Assembly (NCBI RefSeq): GCF_013778505.1 | Contig: NZ_JAAOWU010000005.1 | Coordinates: forward strand, 156,924-220,923 | Source: Pseudomonas sivasensis | GTDB lineage: Bacteria; Pseudomonadota; Gammaproteobacteria; Pseudomonadales; Pseudomonadaceae | DNA length: 64,000 nt | Direction of reading: 5' to 3' | In this document: in pieces, positions 1-11,154 of the stretch | How positions within the stretch are numbered: the first letter of the stretch is position 1 | Layout: every line of letters begins with the position of its first letter | Position numbers and translations under genes: made by a program | The notes under the pieces: model-generated | The model's input: only the letters and a program-made list of their open reading frames with translations | Databases searched by the model: none | Told to the model about the DNA's origin: nothing

Positions 1-73
1 TTTTGAAGACTTGCATAAAAACAATGATGGCGGCTGGCTGGCCCAATAAAAACAGACACTGGCGTTCTAAATT

Positions 74-160
74 GTGGGAGGGGGCTTGCTCCCGATGGCG
101 GCGGGTCAGTACCACACGGGCTAGCTGGTACTCCGCTACCGGGAGCAAGCCCCCTCCCAC
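74..160. repeat. REPIN (GI-type REP doublet), first copy
   Basis: Starts GTGGGAGGGGGCTTGC and ends with its inverted partner GCAAGCCCCCTCCCAC, with about 55 bases between. This is the palindromic doublet form known in the P. fluorescens group, where REPINs are moved by RAYT transposases acting in trans. No RAYT gene is seen in the window. Confidence 0.9.
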
Positions 161-248
161 AGTAGAATTCTATTGTTTTGAAGACTTGCATAAAAACAAT
201 GATGGCGGCTGGCTGGCCCAATAAAAACAGACACTGGCGTTCTAAATT

Positions 249-335
249 GTGGGAGGGGGCTTGCTCCCGATGGCGGCGGGTCAGTACCACACGGGCTAGC
301 TGATACTCCGCTATCGGGAGCAAGTCCCCTCCCAC
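249..335. repeat. REPIN, second copy
   Basis: Copy of the preceding REPIN exactly 175 bases downstream. The right arm carries a C to T change (position 325), so its palindrome is no longer perfect. Confidence 0.9.
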
Positions 336-386
336 AGTAGAATTCTATTGTTTTGAAGACTTGCATAAAAACAAGAGACCTTGCTG

Positions 387-2339
<1,953 letters not shown>

Positions 2340-2479
2340 AGATGAAAGGATTCAGCGCTGACGCACTCATTTGAAGACAAACGCCGAATGCATGCTATTT
2401 TTCGGGGGTAGTCACCCATTCTCGACTCACGGGATAATGGGTGTTGTCATTTTTCAAAGCGTTACGCTCAGGGCTTTTT

Positions 2480-4975
2480 ATGAAAGGAACATCCACCGGT
2501 AGCGACGCCGCTGCATTAATTGCGCGGCTGGACTGGGCACGAAGTCCACTCGGTGAGGCCAATGATTGGCCGCAAAGCCTGCGCACAGCGGTCGATATTG
2601 TCGTCCATTCGCCGATGCCCATGCTCCTGCTGTGGGGCAGCCAACTCACCCAACTCTACAACGACGGGTTCGCCCTGCTGGCCGGAAACAAACACCCCGA
2701 AGCCATGGGCCAACCGGCGCACCAGACGTGGCCAGAGCTGGAAAGCTTTACCGGCCCGGTCTACGACGCCGTGCTCAGCGGCCAGGTGCGCACCTTCAGC
2801 GAGCAGCGCTTTGTCCTGCAACGCAATAATCGCGACACGGAAATCTGGCTCGACCTGACCTACAGCCCGATCCGCGATGAAAGCGCCAACGTGGCCGGCA
2901 TCCTCGTCACTGCCATCGAAACCAACGAGCGCCGCAAGGCCCAGCACAACACCGAGCAACGCTTGCAGCTTGCACTGGCGGCGACCGACGCCGTGGGCAC
3001 CTGGGATTGGGACATCGGCGAGGATCACTTTATTGCCGACGCCCACTTCGCCTACCTGCACGGTGTCGACCCCGACGACGCGAACCGGCTGCCCATCAGC
3101 GATTACCTCCAAGGTGTGCATCCCGAAGACCGGGCCACGGTGGCGCGCAGTATCAAGCACTGCATCACCCACGGCACCGAATACGCCGAGGAATACCGCC
3201 TGCAACAAGCCGATGGCCAAGTCCGCTGGGTGTTTGCCCGAGGCCGTTGCTACAAGGATCACCACGGCCGCCCCGCACGTTTCCTCGGTGCCGCCCTGGA
3301 CCTGACCGAGCGCAAGCACACCGAGCAGGCCCTGCGCCAAAGCCAGACCGAATTGCAGCTGATCATCAACGCCATGCCGGTGCTGATCGGCTACGTCGAC
3401 CACGAGCAGCGCTTTCGCCTGAACAACAGCGCCTACCTTGATTGGTACGGCATGACGCCCCAGGAGCTGTACGGCAAGAGCATCCGCGAAGTATTGGGCG
3501 ACGAAGTGTATGCCGGGCGCGAACACCAGATCGCTGCCGCACTCAAGGGCAAGGCGTGCAGCTTCATGACCATCACGCCCCACCGCGACGGGCGTCCCCG
3601 CCATGCGCTGATGAAATACCTGCCGCGTTTCAGCAATGACGGCTCGGTCAATGGTTTCTACATCTTTGTGATTGACGAGACCGAACGCAAACTCACCGAA
3701 GAAGCCCTGCGCCACCTCAACGATAACCTCGAAGAACGCGTGGCCGAGCGCACCCAGGCCCTGGCCGAGGCCAACCAACGCCTGCAAAACGAGATGTTCG
3801 AGCGCGAGCGCGCCGAAGATGCATTGCGCCATGCGCAGAAAATGGAAGCGTTGGGCCAGCTCACCGGCGGCATCGCCCATGATTTCAACAACATGCTCAC
3901 CGGCATTATCGGCAGCCTGGACCTGATGCAGCGCTATATCGTCGCTGGGCGCAGCGAGGAAATCGGGCGCTTTACCGATGCCGCCGTGTCGTCGGCTCAC
4001 CGCGCTGCCGCCCTCACTCACCGTCTGTTAGCGTTTTCGCGGCGCCAGTCACTGGACCGTCGCCCCACCGACCCCAATCAGCTAGTAGCGTCCCTGGAGG
4101 ACCTGTTCCAGCGCACCAAAGGCGCGCATATCACGCTCAAGGTGCAACTGGGTCAAGACATCTGGCCAGTCAACACCGACGCCAGCCAGCTGGAAAACGC
4201 CCTGCTCAACCTGGTGATCAACGCCCGCGACGCCATGCCCGACGGCGGCGAATTGTTGATTGAAACCGCCAACAGCTACCTGGACGGCACCGACATAACC
4301 ACCCTCGAACCGGTCAAGGCCGGCGACTACGTGATGCTCGGTGTGTGCGACAACGGCACCGGCATGGCACCAAAAATCCTCGCCAAAGCATTCGATCCTT
4401 TCTTCACCACCAAACCCATCGGCCAGGGCACCGGCCTGGGCCTGTCGATGATTTACGGGTTTGCCCAGCAGTCCGGCGGCCACGTCACGATCCAGAGCGA
4501 ACCTGGCCAGGGCACCTGCGTGCGCCTGTACCTGCCACGCCTGCATGGCACCGCACTGGAAAGCAACCTGCCCGCCAGCCTCGGCGAAGTGCCGGTGGCA
4601 CTGGCCGGTGAAGCAGTCGTGGTGGTTGAGGACGACGCGGCGGTGCGCATGCTGGTGGTGAATGTGCTGGATGAATTGGGCTACACCGCGCATCAGGCAG
4701 CGGATTCACGCACCGCGTTGCCACTGCTGGAGTCGGATCTGCGCGTGGACCTGCTGGTGACCGACGTCGGCCTGCCGGGCATGAACGGCCGGCAACTGGC
4801 GGAGATTGCCCGCCAGCATCGCCCGGGCTTGAAGGTGCTGTTCATGACCGGCTACGCCGAAAAAGCCGCCGAGCGCCAGGGCTTCCTGGAAGATGGGATG
4901 GACATGGTAGCCAAGCCGTTTTCCATCGACCTGCTGGCGACTAAAATCCGCAGCATGATCAACGTAGCCGAATGA
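2480..4975 (+). CDS. PAS-containing hybrid sensor histidine kinase
   Basis: 831 residues without an obvious membrane segment. An N-terminal PAS-like domain (about 10-150) is followed by two further PAS domains, a coiled coil ending around 440, a HisKA H-box GGIAHDFNN with phospho-acceptor His467, an HATPase domain ([19 protein letters not shown]), and a C-terminal receiver with Asp762 (TDVGLPGM). The signal is unknown. The first domain, with its [10 protein letters not shown] segment, is clearly related to that of the kinase at 27929-29665. A GTG at 2441 would extend the frame by 13 residues, but ATG 2480 precedes the conserved domain directly. The output partner is not in the window. Confidence 0.9.
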   Translation: MKGTSTGSDAAALIARLDWARSPLGEANDWPQSLRTAVDIVVHSPMPMLLLWGSQLTQLYNDGFALLAGNKHPEAMGQPAHQTWPELESFTGPVYDAVLSGQVRTFSEQRFVLQRNNRDTEIWLDLTYSPIRDESANVAGILVTAIETNERRKAQHNTEQRLQLALAATDAVGTWDWDIGEDHFIADAHFAYLHGVDPDDANRLPISDYLQGVHPEDRATVARSIKHCITHGTEYAEEYRLQQADGQVRWVFARGRCYKDHHGRPARFLGAALDLTERKHTEQALRQSQTELQLIINAMPVLIGYVDHEQRFRLNNSAYLDWYGMTPQELYGKSIREVLGDEVYAGREHQIAAALKGKACSFMTITPHRDGRPRHALMKYLPRFSNDGSVNGFYIFVIDETERKLTEEALRHLNDNLEERVAERTQALAEANQRLQNEMFERERAEDALRHAQKMEALGQLTGGIAHDFNNMLTGIIGSLDLMQRYIVAGRSEEIGRFTDAAVSSAHRAAALTHRLLAFSRRQSLDRRPTDPNQLVASLEDLFQRTKGAHITLKVQLGQDIWPVNTDASQLENALLNLVINARDAMPDGGELLIETANSYLDGTDITTLEPVKAGDYVMLGVCDNGTGMAPKILAKAFDPFFTTKPIGQGTGLGLSMIYGFAQQSGGHVTIQSEPGQGTCVRLYLPRLHGTALESNLPASLGEVPVALAGEAVVVVEDDAAVRMLVVNVLDELGYTAHQAADSRTALPLLESDLRVDLLVTDVGLPGMNGRQLAEIARQHRPGLKVLFMTGYAEKAAERQGFLEDGMDMVAKPFSIDLLATKIRSMINVAE

Positions 4976-5018
4976 GTTCAGGCATAATCGCGCGCCGTCG
5001 CACACCTGGTAGAGACCA

Positions 5019-5294
5019 ATGAAAGCCCAAGCCCGTCATATCCTGGTGAAAACCAGTGAAGAAGCCGAACAACTCAAGCAGCGCATTGCCAAGGGCGAAG
5101 CCTTTGATGTGTTGGCCAAGAAGTACTCCACCTGCCCGTCGGGTAAACGTGGCGGCGATTTGGGTGAAGTGCGGCCGGGGCAGATGGTCGGGGCGATTGA
5201 TGCGGTGATTTTCAAGAAGCCGGTGAAGGTGGTTCACGGTCCGATCAAGAGCAAGTTTGGGTATCACTTGGTGCAGGTGTTTTACCGCGACTGA
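5019..5294 (+). CDS. ppiC: parvulin-type peptidyl-prolyl isomerase
   Basis: 91 residues, a stand-alone parvulin domain with no signal peptide, hence cytoplasmic like E. coli PpiC. The start ARHILVKTSEEAE, the central SGKRGGDLGEV and the closing KSKFGYHLVQV are the expected blocks of the fold. It would catalyse cis-trans isomerisation of X-Pro bonds. It follows the kinase gene by 43 bases and may be read through from it; a single REP follows its stop. Confidence 0.95.
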   Translation: MKAQARHILVKTSEEAEQLKQRIAKGEAFDVLAKKYSTCPSGKRGGDLGEVRPGQMVGAIDAVIFKKPVKVVHGPIKSKFGYHLVQVFYRD

Positions 5295-5312
5295 GGCTTT
5301 GACTTAAGACCG

Positions 5313-5337
5313 CTATCGGGGGCAAGCCCCCTCCCAC
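5313..5337. repeat. single REP sequence
   Basis: CTATCGGGGGCAAGCCCC followed by CTCCCAC, one half of a GI-type REPIN without a nearby inverted partner. It lies between the convergent ppiC and sugar-kinase genes and can fold as a small hairpin. Confidence 0.8.
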
Positions 5338-5405
5338 AGGGATCGCATTCCTCCCGATGAAATGCGGTCACGTGTGGGCCCGATCCGCCGCGGGCGGTCA
5401 CTCAC

Positions 5406-6314
5406 TTAGTCTCTGGGAATCAGCGCACCCGGTACCTGGATGACCCGGCTCGCCAACCGATGCCCCGCCAACGCAGCCTCCTCTGGCGAATCACCGTTGA
5501 GCCGCCCGGCCAGATACGCCGCACTGAACGAATCCCCCGCCGCCGTGGTGTCCACCACCTTCTCGACCTTCAACGCCGGCACGGCAAAACGCTCCCGCGC
5601 ACAGCGGATCAAACACGCATCCGCCCCACGTTTTAGCACCACTTCCTCAATCGCCGGATAGGCCGCAAACACCTGCTCGCTGTCGGCATAGCCAAACAGA
5701 GCGCGCTCGTCATCCTCGGTGAGCAAGGCGATATCTACCTCGGCCAAAACCGTGCGATAAGCCGCACGCGCCGCCTCGACACTGCCCCACAGACGCGGCC
5801 GGTAGTTGTTGTCGAACACCACCGTAGCGCCGCGTCGGCGCGCGTCAACCAGCGCTTGCAGCAAACGCTCGCGCCCAACCTCCCCCAGTACCGCCAGGGT
5901 AATGCCGCTGAAATAGACCACGTCATAGGCCGGCAACGCGGCCAGGATGGGCTCGGCGGCCGGCGTGGTGAAACAGTCGCGCACCGCGGCTTCGTTGCGC
6001 CAGTAGAGGAATTTACGCTCGCCGTTGGCGTCGGTCTGAATGCAGTACAAGCCCGGCAACCGCCCCGGCAGGCGCTGGACCAAGCCCAGCCCCAGGCCTT
6101 CGTCGGTCCATTGCTGGCACATGGCGTCGCTGAAGCTGTCATCGCCCAAGGCGGTGACGTAATCGACGCTGCCGATCGGGCCCAACTCACGGCGCAGGTA
6201 CACCGCCGTGTTCAGGGTGTCGCCGCCGAAGCTTTGTTGCAGGCTACCGTCGGCGCGGTGTTGCAGTTCGATCATGCATTCACCGATGAGGGCGATGCGT
6301 GGATGGGTGGTCAT
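5406..6314 (-). CDS. kdgK: PfkB-family sugar kinase, probable 2-keto-3-deoxygluconate kinase
   Basis: 302 residues. PfkB features: N-terminal IALIGECMIEL, the sugar-binding SFGGDTLNTAVYL, the mid-protein VFDNNYRPRLW, and the C-terminal signature DTTAAGDSFSAAYL with the catalytic Asp in AAGD. DNNYRPRLW and the overall pattern fit KDG kinases, which make KDPG for the Entner-Doudoroff aldolase. Start chosen at ATG 6314; a longer frame would run back through the REPIN at 6346-6418, so it is unlikely. It is the last gene of the minus-strand catabolic run, where a kinase for KDG would complete glucosaminate degradation. The exact substrate is inferred. Confidence 0.85.
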   Translation of the reverse strand: MTTHPRIALIGECMIELQHRADGSLQQSFGGDTLNTAVYLRRELGPIGSVDYVTALGDDSFSDAMCQQWTDEGLGLGLVQRLPGRLPGLYCIQTDANGERKFLYWRNEAAVRDCFTTPAAEPILAALPAYDVVYFSGITLAVLGEVGRERLLQALVDARRRGATVVFDNNYRPRLWGSVEAARAAYRTVLAEVDIALLTEDDERALFGYADSEQVFAAYPAIEEVVLKRGADACLIRCARERFAVPALKVEKVVDTTAAGDSFSAAYLAGRLNGDSPEEAALAGHRLASRVIQVPGALIPRD

Positions 6315-6345
6315 GGCTGCTGTCTCGGGGGGGGCTGATGGCCTC

Positions 6346-6418
6346 ATCGGGGGCAAGCCCCCTCCCACATTTGAAATGTGTTCACACATCAAAGTATGGG
6401 AGGGGGCTTGCCTCCGAT
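6346..6418. repeat. REPIN in inverted (tail-to-tail) arrangement
   Basis: GGGGGCAAGCCCCCTCCCAC and, 27 bases on, GGGAGGGGGCTTGCCTCC. The order of arms is opposite to the other REPINs in the window (CTCCCAC ends face inward). It separates the sugar kinase from the PLP-enzyme gene. Confidence 0.85.
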
Positions 6419-6432
6419 AGGAGCGACGCGAT

Positions 6433-7641
6433 CTAGAAGCAGGTATGCAGGGACTCGATCACCTGCAACTGTTCATCCACCAGGCAACCCACCTGCCACT
6501 TGTCAAACGTCAGGCAAGGATGGGAAGTGCCAAAGGAAATGATGTCGCCAATGCGCAGTTCAACCCCAGGCGCCACAACCATGAACGCATGCTGGTCCAT
6601 CACGGCCGTGACCTTGCACGCGCTCACATCATCGCCTTGCGCCGGCACAATACCGGCCTTGTAGCGCTTGAGTGGCACCGGCAACCCGGCGTCGTAGGCC
6701 ACGTCGCGCTTACCGAGGGCGATCACCGCAAAACCGGGCTCAGGCAACGACTGCACATGAGCCCAGACTTCCAGGGCCGGGCGCAGGCCTTCACTGAGGT
6801 CGCTGCGGCGGTCGAGCACGCAGCATTGAGCTTCTTTGTAGATGCCATGGTCGTGGGCCACATAACTGCCGGGGCGCAATACGCTGAGGAAGCGGCCGGC
6901 GGCGTTCTGCGCTTCAAAGGATTCGGCGATCAGGTCGTACCACGCCGAACCCGACGCTGTGACGATCGGCTTGGCCAAGTCGAAAGAACCGTTGTTCTGC
7001 AAGTCCACTGCTAGGCGCACCAGGCTGGCGGCGAAGTCGCGGATGCCGCTGACGGCGTGCTCGCCATGGATCACGCCTTCGTAGCCTTCAATACCGGTGA
7101 GGGCCAGGGCCGGCTGGGCCTTGATCGCCTTGGCCAGGTCGCGCACTTCCTGCTCGCTGCGGCAACCGCAACGGCCGCCAACCACGCCGTACTCGATCAT
7201 CACGTTCAGGCGCAGGCCACGGGCGGCGAAGAACAGACCCAGGTCGGCGACGTTGTCCGGGTGGTCGACCATGCAGTGGAAGTCAAAATCCTTGTCCGCC
7301 AGCAGGTCAGCGATCAACGCCATGTTCGGCGCGCCCACCAGTTGGTTGGCCATCAACACACGGCGCACACCCCCGGCATAGGCGGCGCGGGTCTGCACGG
7401 CGTTGGCCAGGGTAATACCCCAGGCGCCCTGGGCGATCTGACGCTGGAACAGTGCCGGCATCATGCTGGTCTTGCCATGGGGCGCGAGTTCGGCGCCGCT
7501 GTTGCTGACAAACTCCTGCATCCAACGGATGTTGTGTTCCAGGGCGTCGCGGTGCAGCACCAGGGCCGGCAGGCTGACGTCTCGGACCAGGTGGGCGCCG
7601 ACGGCGGCGGCGCCTTTTTCAACGGCGTTGATGGCAGACAT
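6433..7641 (-). CDS. PLP- and metal-dependent fold-III enzyme, probable D-glucosaminate dehydratase
   Basis: 402 residues of the D-serine dehydratase / D-threonine aldolase-like group (alanine racemase N-terminal barrel). Lys57 in LAPHGKTSM is the expected Schiff-base lysine. Near the C terminus SHPC (His374, Cys376) matches the divalent-metal site of eukaryotic-type D-serine dehydratases. ATG 7641 has an AGGAG Shine-Dalgarno 6 bases upstream. Family members are annotated as amino acid deaminase, D-threonine aldolase or DSD1. The neighbours (RidA, KDG-type kinase, ABC importer) favour ammonia elimination from D-glucosaminate to 2-keto-3-deoxygluconate. The fold assignment is strong; the substrate is inferred from context. 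Confidence 0.8.
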   Translation of the reverse strand: MSAINAVEKGAAAVGAHLVRDVSLPALVLHRDALEHNIRWMQEFVSNSGAELAPHGKTSMMPALFQRQIAQGAWGITLANAVQTRAAYAGGVRRVLMANQLVGAPNMALIADLLADKDFDFHCMVDHPDNVADLGLFFAARGLRLNVMIEYGVVGGRCGCRSEQEVRDLAKAIKAQPALALTGIEGYEGVIHGEHAVSGIRDFAASLVRLAVDLQNNGSFDLAKPIVTASGSAWYDLIAESFEAQNAAGRFLSVLRPGSYVAHDHGIYKEAQCCVLDRRSDLSEGLRPALEVWAHVQSLPEPGFAVIALGKRDVAYDAGLPVPLKRYKAGIVPAQGDDVSACKVTAVMDQHAFMVVAPGVELRIGDIISFGTSHPCLTFDKWQVGCLVDEQLQVIESLHTCF

Positions 7642-7650
7642 GTAAAGCTC

Positions 7651-8415
7651 CTATTCGTTGATGCGACGCGCCAGGTGATTGGCGCTGTCGATCAACACCC
7701 GGCGATAGTCGTTGTAGTTTTTTTGCGCATCGGCCCGAGGGGCGACGATGCACAGGGTCGCAATGCTGATGCCTTGCGCGTCCCGCACCGGGGCGGCAAA
7801 GCAGTGGGTAAAGGTGTCGGCCACACTGTCGAAGGAAAAGAACCCATCGAGGGTAGCCTGACGGATTTGCGCGAGGAACGTTTCCAGCGGCAGACGCTGG
7901 CCGTCCGGCAGGATGAAGTCATCGTGGTCGATCAGGTCGACAATTTGCTGGTCACTCAGGTGCCCCAGCAGCAGGCGCCCGGAGGCGGTCCAGGGGATCG
8001 GGGCGTTTTCGCCGATGTCCGAAGAAATCCGGAAATGCCGCTCGCCTTCGCGCATCAGCGCCACGGTGTATTTGCGCCCGTTGAGCAGGCACATCTGCGC
8101 GGTTTCATGGGTCTGGCTGACGATCTCCTGCAAGGCGTGATCGGCCTCGCGAGTCAGGTCGAAGTGTCGCAGGTGCGCCTGGCCGAGGAAGTACAACTGG
8201 CGACCGAGGTAGACGTGACCGTCCTTGCCCACGGTTTCCAGAATGCGGCGCTCCAGCAAGGATGCGACCAATTCATAGACGGTGGACTTGGGGCTGCCAA
8301 TGCCGCTGGCGATATCATTCGGCCGCAGGGGCTGGCCGACTTCCTTGAGGAAATCAAGGATGTCGAATGCACGGTCCAGGCCTTTGGCGCGGCGTTTGAT
8401 GGTGTCTTCGGTCAT
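7651..8415 (-). CDS. IclR-family transcriptional regulator
   Basis: 254 residues: N-terminal winged helix-turn-helix (about 5-70, with RPNDIASGIGSPKSTVYELV) and a C-terminal IclR effector domain ending in ASIATLC-like sequence. It lies 9 bases upstream of the PLP-enzyme gene and co-directional, so the two are probably co-transcribed and this is the local regulator. The frame is open back to 8460, but ATG 8415 starts the conserved part. A palindrome upstream of the substrate-binding protein gene (12028-12043) is a candidate operator. Confidence 0.9.
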   Translation of the reverse strand: MTEDTIKRRAKGLDRAFDILDFLKEVGQPLRPNDIASGIGSPKSTVYELVASLLERRILETVGKDGHVYLGRQLYFLGQAHLRHFDLTREADHALQEIVSQTHETAQMCLLNGRKYTVALMREGERHFRISSDIGENAPIPWTASGRLLLGHLSDQQIVDLIDHDDFILPDGQRLPLETFLAQIRQATLDGFFSFDSVADTFTHCFAAPVRDAQGISIATLCIVAPRADAQKNYNDYRRVLIDSANHLARRINE

Positions 8416-8461
8416 GGCAATTTCGGTCCGGTCGAAATGGTAGGGCTGGCGCAGGTCCACT

Positions 8462-8548
8462 GTGGGAGGGGGATTGCCCCCGATGGCGGCGTGTCAATCA
8501 ACACCTCTGTTACTGATACACCGCTATCGGGGGCAAGCCCCCTCCCAC
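8462..8548. repeat. REPIN
   Basis: GTGGGAGGGGGATTGCCCCC and the inverted partner GGGGGCAAGCCCCCTCCCAC bracket about 47 bases. One arm has G-to-A decay in the GGCTTGC core. It lies between the RidA and IclR genes and could end or attenuate transcription from the transporter genes. Confidence 0.88.
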
Positions 8549-8580
8549 ATTTGATCTCTGGTGCTTAAGAGTGGGGCAAT

Positions 8581-8970
8581 TTAGCCCTTTTTCTTGTAAG
8601 CCACACAATCAATCTCCACCTTGCAATCCACCATCATATTGGCCTGTACACAGGCCCGCGCCGGGGCATGTTCGGGTGTGAAGTATTCGCCGAAGACCTT
8701 GTTGAAACTCCAGAAGTCCCGAGGGTCTTCCAGCCATACGCCGACGCGCACTACGTCTTTGAGCTCGTAGCCGGCTTCTTCGAGGATCGCCACCACGTTG
8801 CGCATGGTCTGGCGGGTTTGTTCGATGATCCCGCCGGTGATGATTTCGCCGTCCACCGCAGGCACTTGGCCCGAGACGTACAGCCAACCGTCCGCTTCCA
8901 CCGCGCGGGCGAAGGGACGAGGCTGGCCACCGCCGGCAGTACTGCCGGCTCCGTAACGAGTGATGCTCAT
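8581..8970 (-). CDS. RidA-family enamine/imine deaminase
   Basis: 129 residues of the RidA/YjgF/UK114 family, which hydrolyses reactive enamine and imine products of PLP-dependent dehydratases. Family blocks seen: ADGWLYVSGQVP, a central TRQTMRNVVAILEEAGY, and the C-terminal PARACVQANMMVDCKVEIDCVAY with the substrate-contacting Arg. Start at ATG 8970, 16 bases after the ABC ATPase stop, indicating one operon. A dedicated RidA next to a PLP dehydratase gene is chemically sensible, since dehydration yields an enamine before the 2-keto acid. Confidence 0.92.
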   Translation of the reverse strand: MSITRYGAGSTAGGGQPRPFARAVEADGWLYVSGQVPAVDGEIITGGIIEQTRQTMRNVVAILEEAGYELKDVVRVGVWLEDPRDFWSFNKVFGEYFTPEHAPARACVQANMMVDCKVEIDCVAYKKKG

Positions 8971-8986
8971 AAAACGATGCTCCTGA

Positions 8987-9769
8987 TTAAAAACGAATGT
9001 TCTTGAGAAATTCCGCCAGGCGCGGCGATTGAGGCCGCTCGAAGATATCCTTCGACGAGCCCTGCTCTTCAATCCGCCCCTGGTTCATGAATACGATCTT
9101 GTCCGAGACTTCATAGGCAAAGCGCATTTCGTGGGTGACCAGCAACATGGTCATGCCCTCTTCCGCCAGGCCTTTGATCACACTGAGCACTTCACCTACC
9201 AACTCCGGATCGAGGGCTGAGGTGACTTCGTCGAACAGCATCAAGCTGGGGTTCATCGCAATCGCACGGGCAATCGCGACACGCTGTTGCTGGCCGCCGG
9301 ACAACTGGCCGGGGAAATGATTGCGGCGCTCTAAAAGTCCTACGCGGTCCAGCCATTTTTCCGCCAAAGCCACGGCTTCATCCTTGCCCATCTTCTTGAC
9401 CTTGAGCAGGCCCAGGGTGACGTTCTGCAAGGCGGTCAGGTGCGGAAACAGGTTGAACTGCTGGAACGCCATGCCGGTCATCGCCCGGTGCTGGGCGATG
9501 ACGCGTTCGGGGTGGCGCACGCGCTTGCCGCCAATGTCGCTGTAGCCGATGGATTCGCCGTCCAGGGTGATCTGGCCGCCCTGGAACTCTTCCAGCAGGT
9601 TGACGCAACGCAGCAGCGTGGTCTTGCCCGAGCCGCTGGAACCGATCAAGGTCACTACGTTGCCGCGCTGCATAGACAGGTCGACGCCTTTGAGCACTTC
9701 CACATCGCCGTATTGTTTGCGCAGGCCGCGAATGTTCAGCAGCGGCTCGGTTGTTTGAGGTTGGTTCAT
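8987..9769 (-). CDS. polar amino acid-type ABC transporter ATPase
   Basis: 260 residues. Walker [11 protein letters not shown]-loop [12 protein letters not shown], signature [14 protein letters not shown], Walker [14 protein letters not shown] and switch His in VTHEMRFA are all intact. The GlnQ/HisP-like size and sequence match the PAAT importer class. Its ATG overlaps the stop of the upstream permease gene by four bases (ATGA), so the two are translationally coupled. It energises uptake together with the two permeases and binding protein upstream; by context the solute would be D-glucosaminate. Confidence 0.95.
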   Translation of the reverse strand: MNQPQTTEPLLNIRGLRKQYGDVEVLKGVDLSMQRGNVVTLIGSSGSGKTTLLRCVNLLEEFQGGQITLDGESIGYSDIGGKRVRHPERVIAQHRAMTGMAFQQFNLFPHLTALQNVTLGLLKVKKMGKDEAVALAEKWLDRVGLLERRNHFPGQLSGGQQQRVAIARAIAMNPSLMLFDEVTSALDPELVGEVLSVIKGLAEEGMTMLLVTHEMRFAYEVSDKIVFMNQGRIEEQGSSKDIFERPQSPRLAEFLKNIRF

Positions 9770-10428
9770 GGCAAGGCCACCCGCTTTTCAATGTAGCGCC
9801 CGAATAACTCGATGGCGTAGTTGATGACAAAGAACATAAACCCGGCGAACAGGTAGAACTCCAGGGTCATGAAGGTACGTGCGATGACTTGCTGGGTACT
9901 GAGCAGCAACTCGGCCACGCCGATCACCGAGAGCAAGGTCGAGGCCTTGACGATCTCCGTGGAGGAATTGACCCAGGTCGGCAGGATCTGCCGCAATGCC
10001 TGGGGCAACAGCACGTAGGCCAGGGACTGGTAGAACGTAAGGCCAATCGCCTTACCCGCTTCCAGTTGCCCACGGGGAATGGCTTGCAGTGCGCCGCGCA
10101 CGATTTCCGACACATGGGAGCCGCAGAACAGCGTGAGCCCGACGGCACCGGCCTGGAACGCGCTGATCTGCCAGCCGAGCGCCGGCAGCATGTAGAAACA
10201 CGCCAATACCAACACGAACACCGGTGTGCCGCGGATCAAATCCACGTACAGGCGAAACGGCGCACGCATCCAGAATTTGCCGTAGGTCAGCACCAACCCG
10301 GCGAAGATGCCGATCAGGGTGCCAAAGATAATCGCCAGCGCCGAGCAGTAGATGCTGGTCTGAAAGCCGGCCCAGAGGGTCTCTCGGGCGACCCACAACT
10401 CGTGTAGCCAACTGGGGGATTCGTACAT
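9766..10428 (-). CDS. PAAT-type ABC transporter permease
   Basis: 220 residues of the His/Glu/Gln/Arg permease family, with several hydrophobic helices and the cytoplasmic EAA loop ([15 protein letters not shown] then [10 protein letters not shown]). An AGGAGGG Shine-Dalgarno lies just before ATG 10428. It forms the membrane channel as a heterodimer with the next permease. Confidence 0.95.
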   Translation of the reverse strand: MYESPSWLHELWVARETLWAGFQTSIYCSALAIIFGTLIGIFAGLVLTYGKFWMRAPFRLYVDLIRGTPVFVLVLACFYMLPALGWQISAFQAGAVGLTLFCGSHVSEIVRGALQAIPRGQLEAGKAIGLTFYQSLAYVLLPQALRQILPTWVNSSTEIVKASTLLSVIGVAELLLSTQQVIARTFMTLEFYLFAGFMFFVINYAIELFGRYIEKRVALP

Positions 10429-10439
10429 AAAAACCCTCC

Positions 10440-11102
10440 TTAACGACGGATCGCCAGACGCTGTTCCAGGTAGCGGAGCAACATGGCAATGAGGTAACAG
10501 GCAGCCACGTAGAGCGCGGTCGTGACCAGCCAGGTTTCAATCACCCGGTAGCTTTCGACGTTGATCTTGCGGGCGTAATAGGTCAGCTCGGGCACCGCAA
10601 TCGCAGCGGCGAGCGAGGTGTCCTTGAACAGCGAGATAAAGTTGTTCGAGAGCGCCGGCAGCACATTGCGCAACATCACCGGCACGGTGATATACGCACG
10701 GATACGCCACTCGCCGAGGCCAATCGCCAATCCGGCTTCACGCAGCCCCTTGGGAATATTCAACAGACCGGCGCGGAACACTTCGGTCAGGTAGGCACCG
10801 GCGTACAACGACAGCGTGATGATGAACGAGGGGATCTTGTCCAGCCGGATACCCAGGCTGGGCAAGGCGAAGTAGATCAACAGGATCAGCACCAGGATCG
10901 GCGTGTTGCGAATCACTGTCACATACACCGAGGCGAAGATGCGCAGCGCACGATGTTTGGACAGCATGGCAAACGCCATCAACAGGCCGATCACGCAGCC
11001 GATGGCGATCGACAGCAATGCCAGTTGCAGGCCAAGACCGAGCCCCGCCAGCAAGGTGTCGAAATCGCGCCACACGGCGGCAAAGTTCAACTGATAGTTC
11101 AT
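10440..11102 (-). CDS. PAAT-type ABC transporter permease
   Basis: 220 residues, same family as its neighbour 11 bases downstream. Five or so hydrophobic segments; the EAA loop is GLREAGLAIGLGEWR followed by VPVMLRNVLPAL. The second membrane subunit of the importer. Confidence 0.95.
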   Translation of the reverse strand: MNYQLNFAAVWRDFDTLLAGLGLGLQLALLSIAIGCVIGLLMAFAMLSKHRALRIFASVYVTVIRNTPILVLILLIYFALPSLGIRLDKIPSFIITLSLYAGAYLTEVFRAGLLNIPKGLREAGLAIGLGEWRIRAYITVPVMLRNVLPALSNNFISLFKDTSLAAAIAVPELTYYARKINVESYRVIETWLVTTALYVAACYLIAMLLRYLEQRLAIRR

Positions 11103-11154
11103 GGTCGACAGTACCTAGTTGGGGCGCCTTGGCAGGCACCCCGGTTGTTCCGGA

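Larger units (their letters stand above)
1..373. repeat. 175-bp tandem duplication carrying two REPINs
   Basis: Unit 1 (1-175) is followed head to tail by unit 2 (176-350), and the first 23 bases recur at 351-373 just before the downstream gene. The two full units differ at only three positions (128/303, 139/314, 150/325). Each unit holds one REPIN plus about 90 bases of other sequence, so the duplication is larger than the REPIN itself. Confidence 0.95.

Noticed and set aside
7057..8568. 503-codon plus-strand frame
   Set aside because: Antisense to the PLP enzyme and IclR genes, crosses a REPIN, no domain; a product of high GC.
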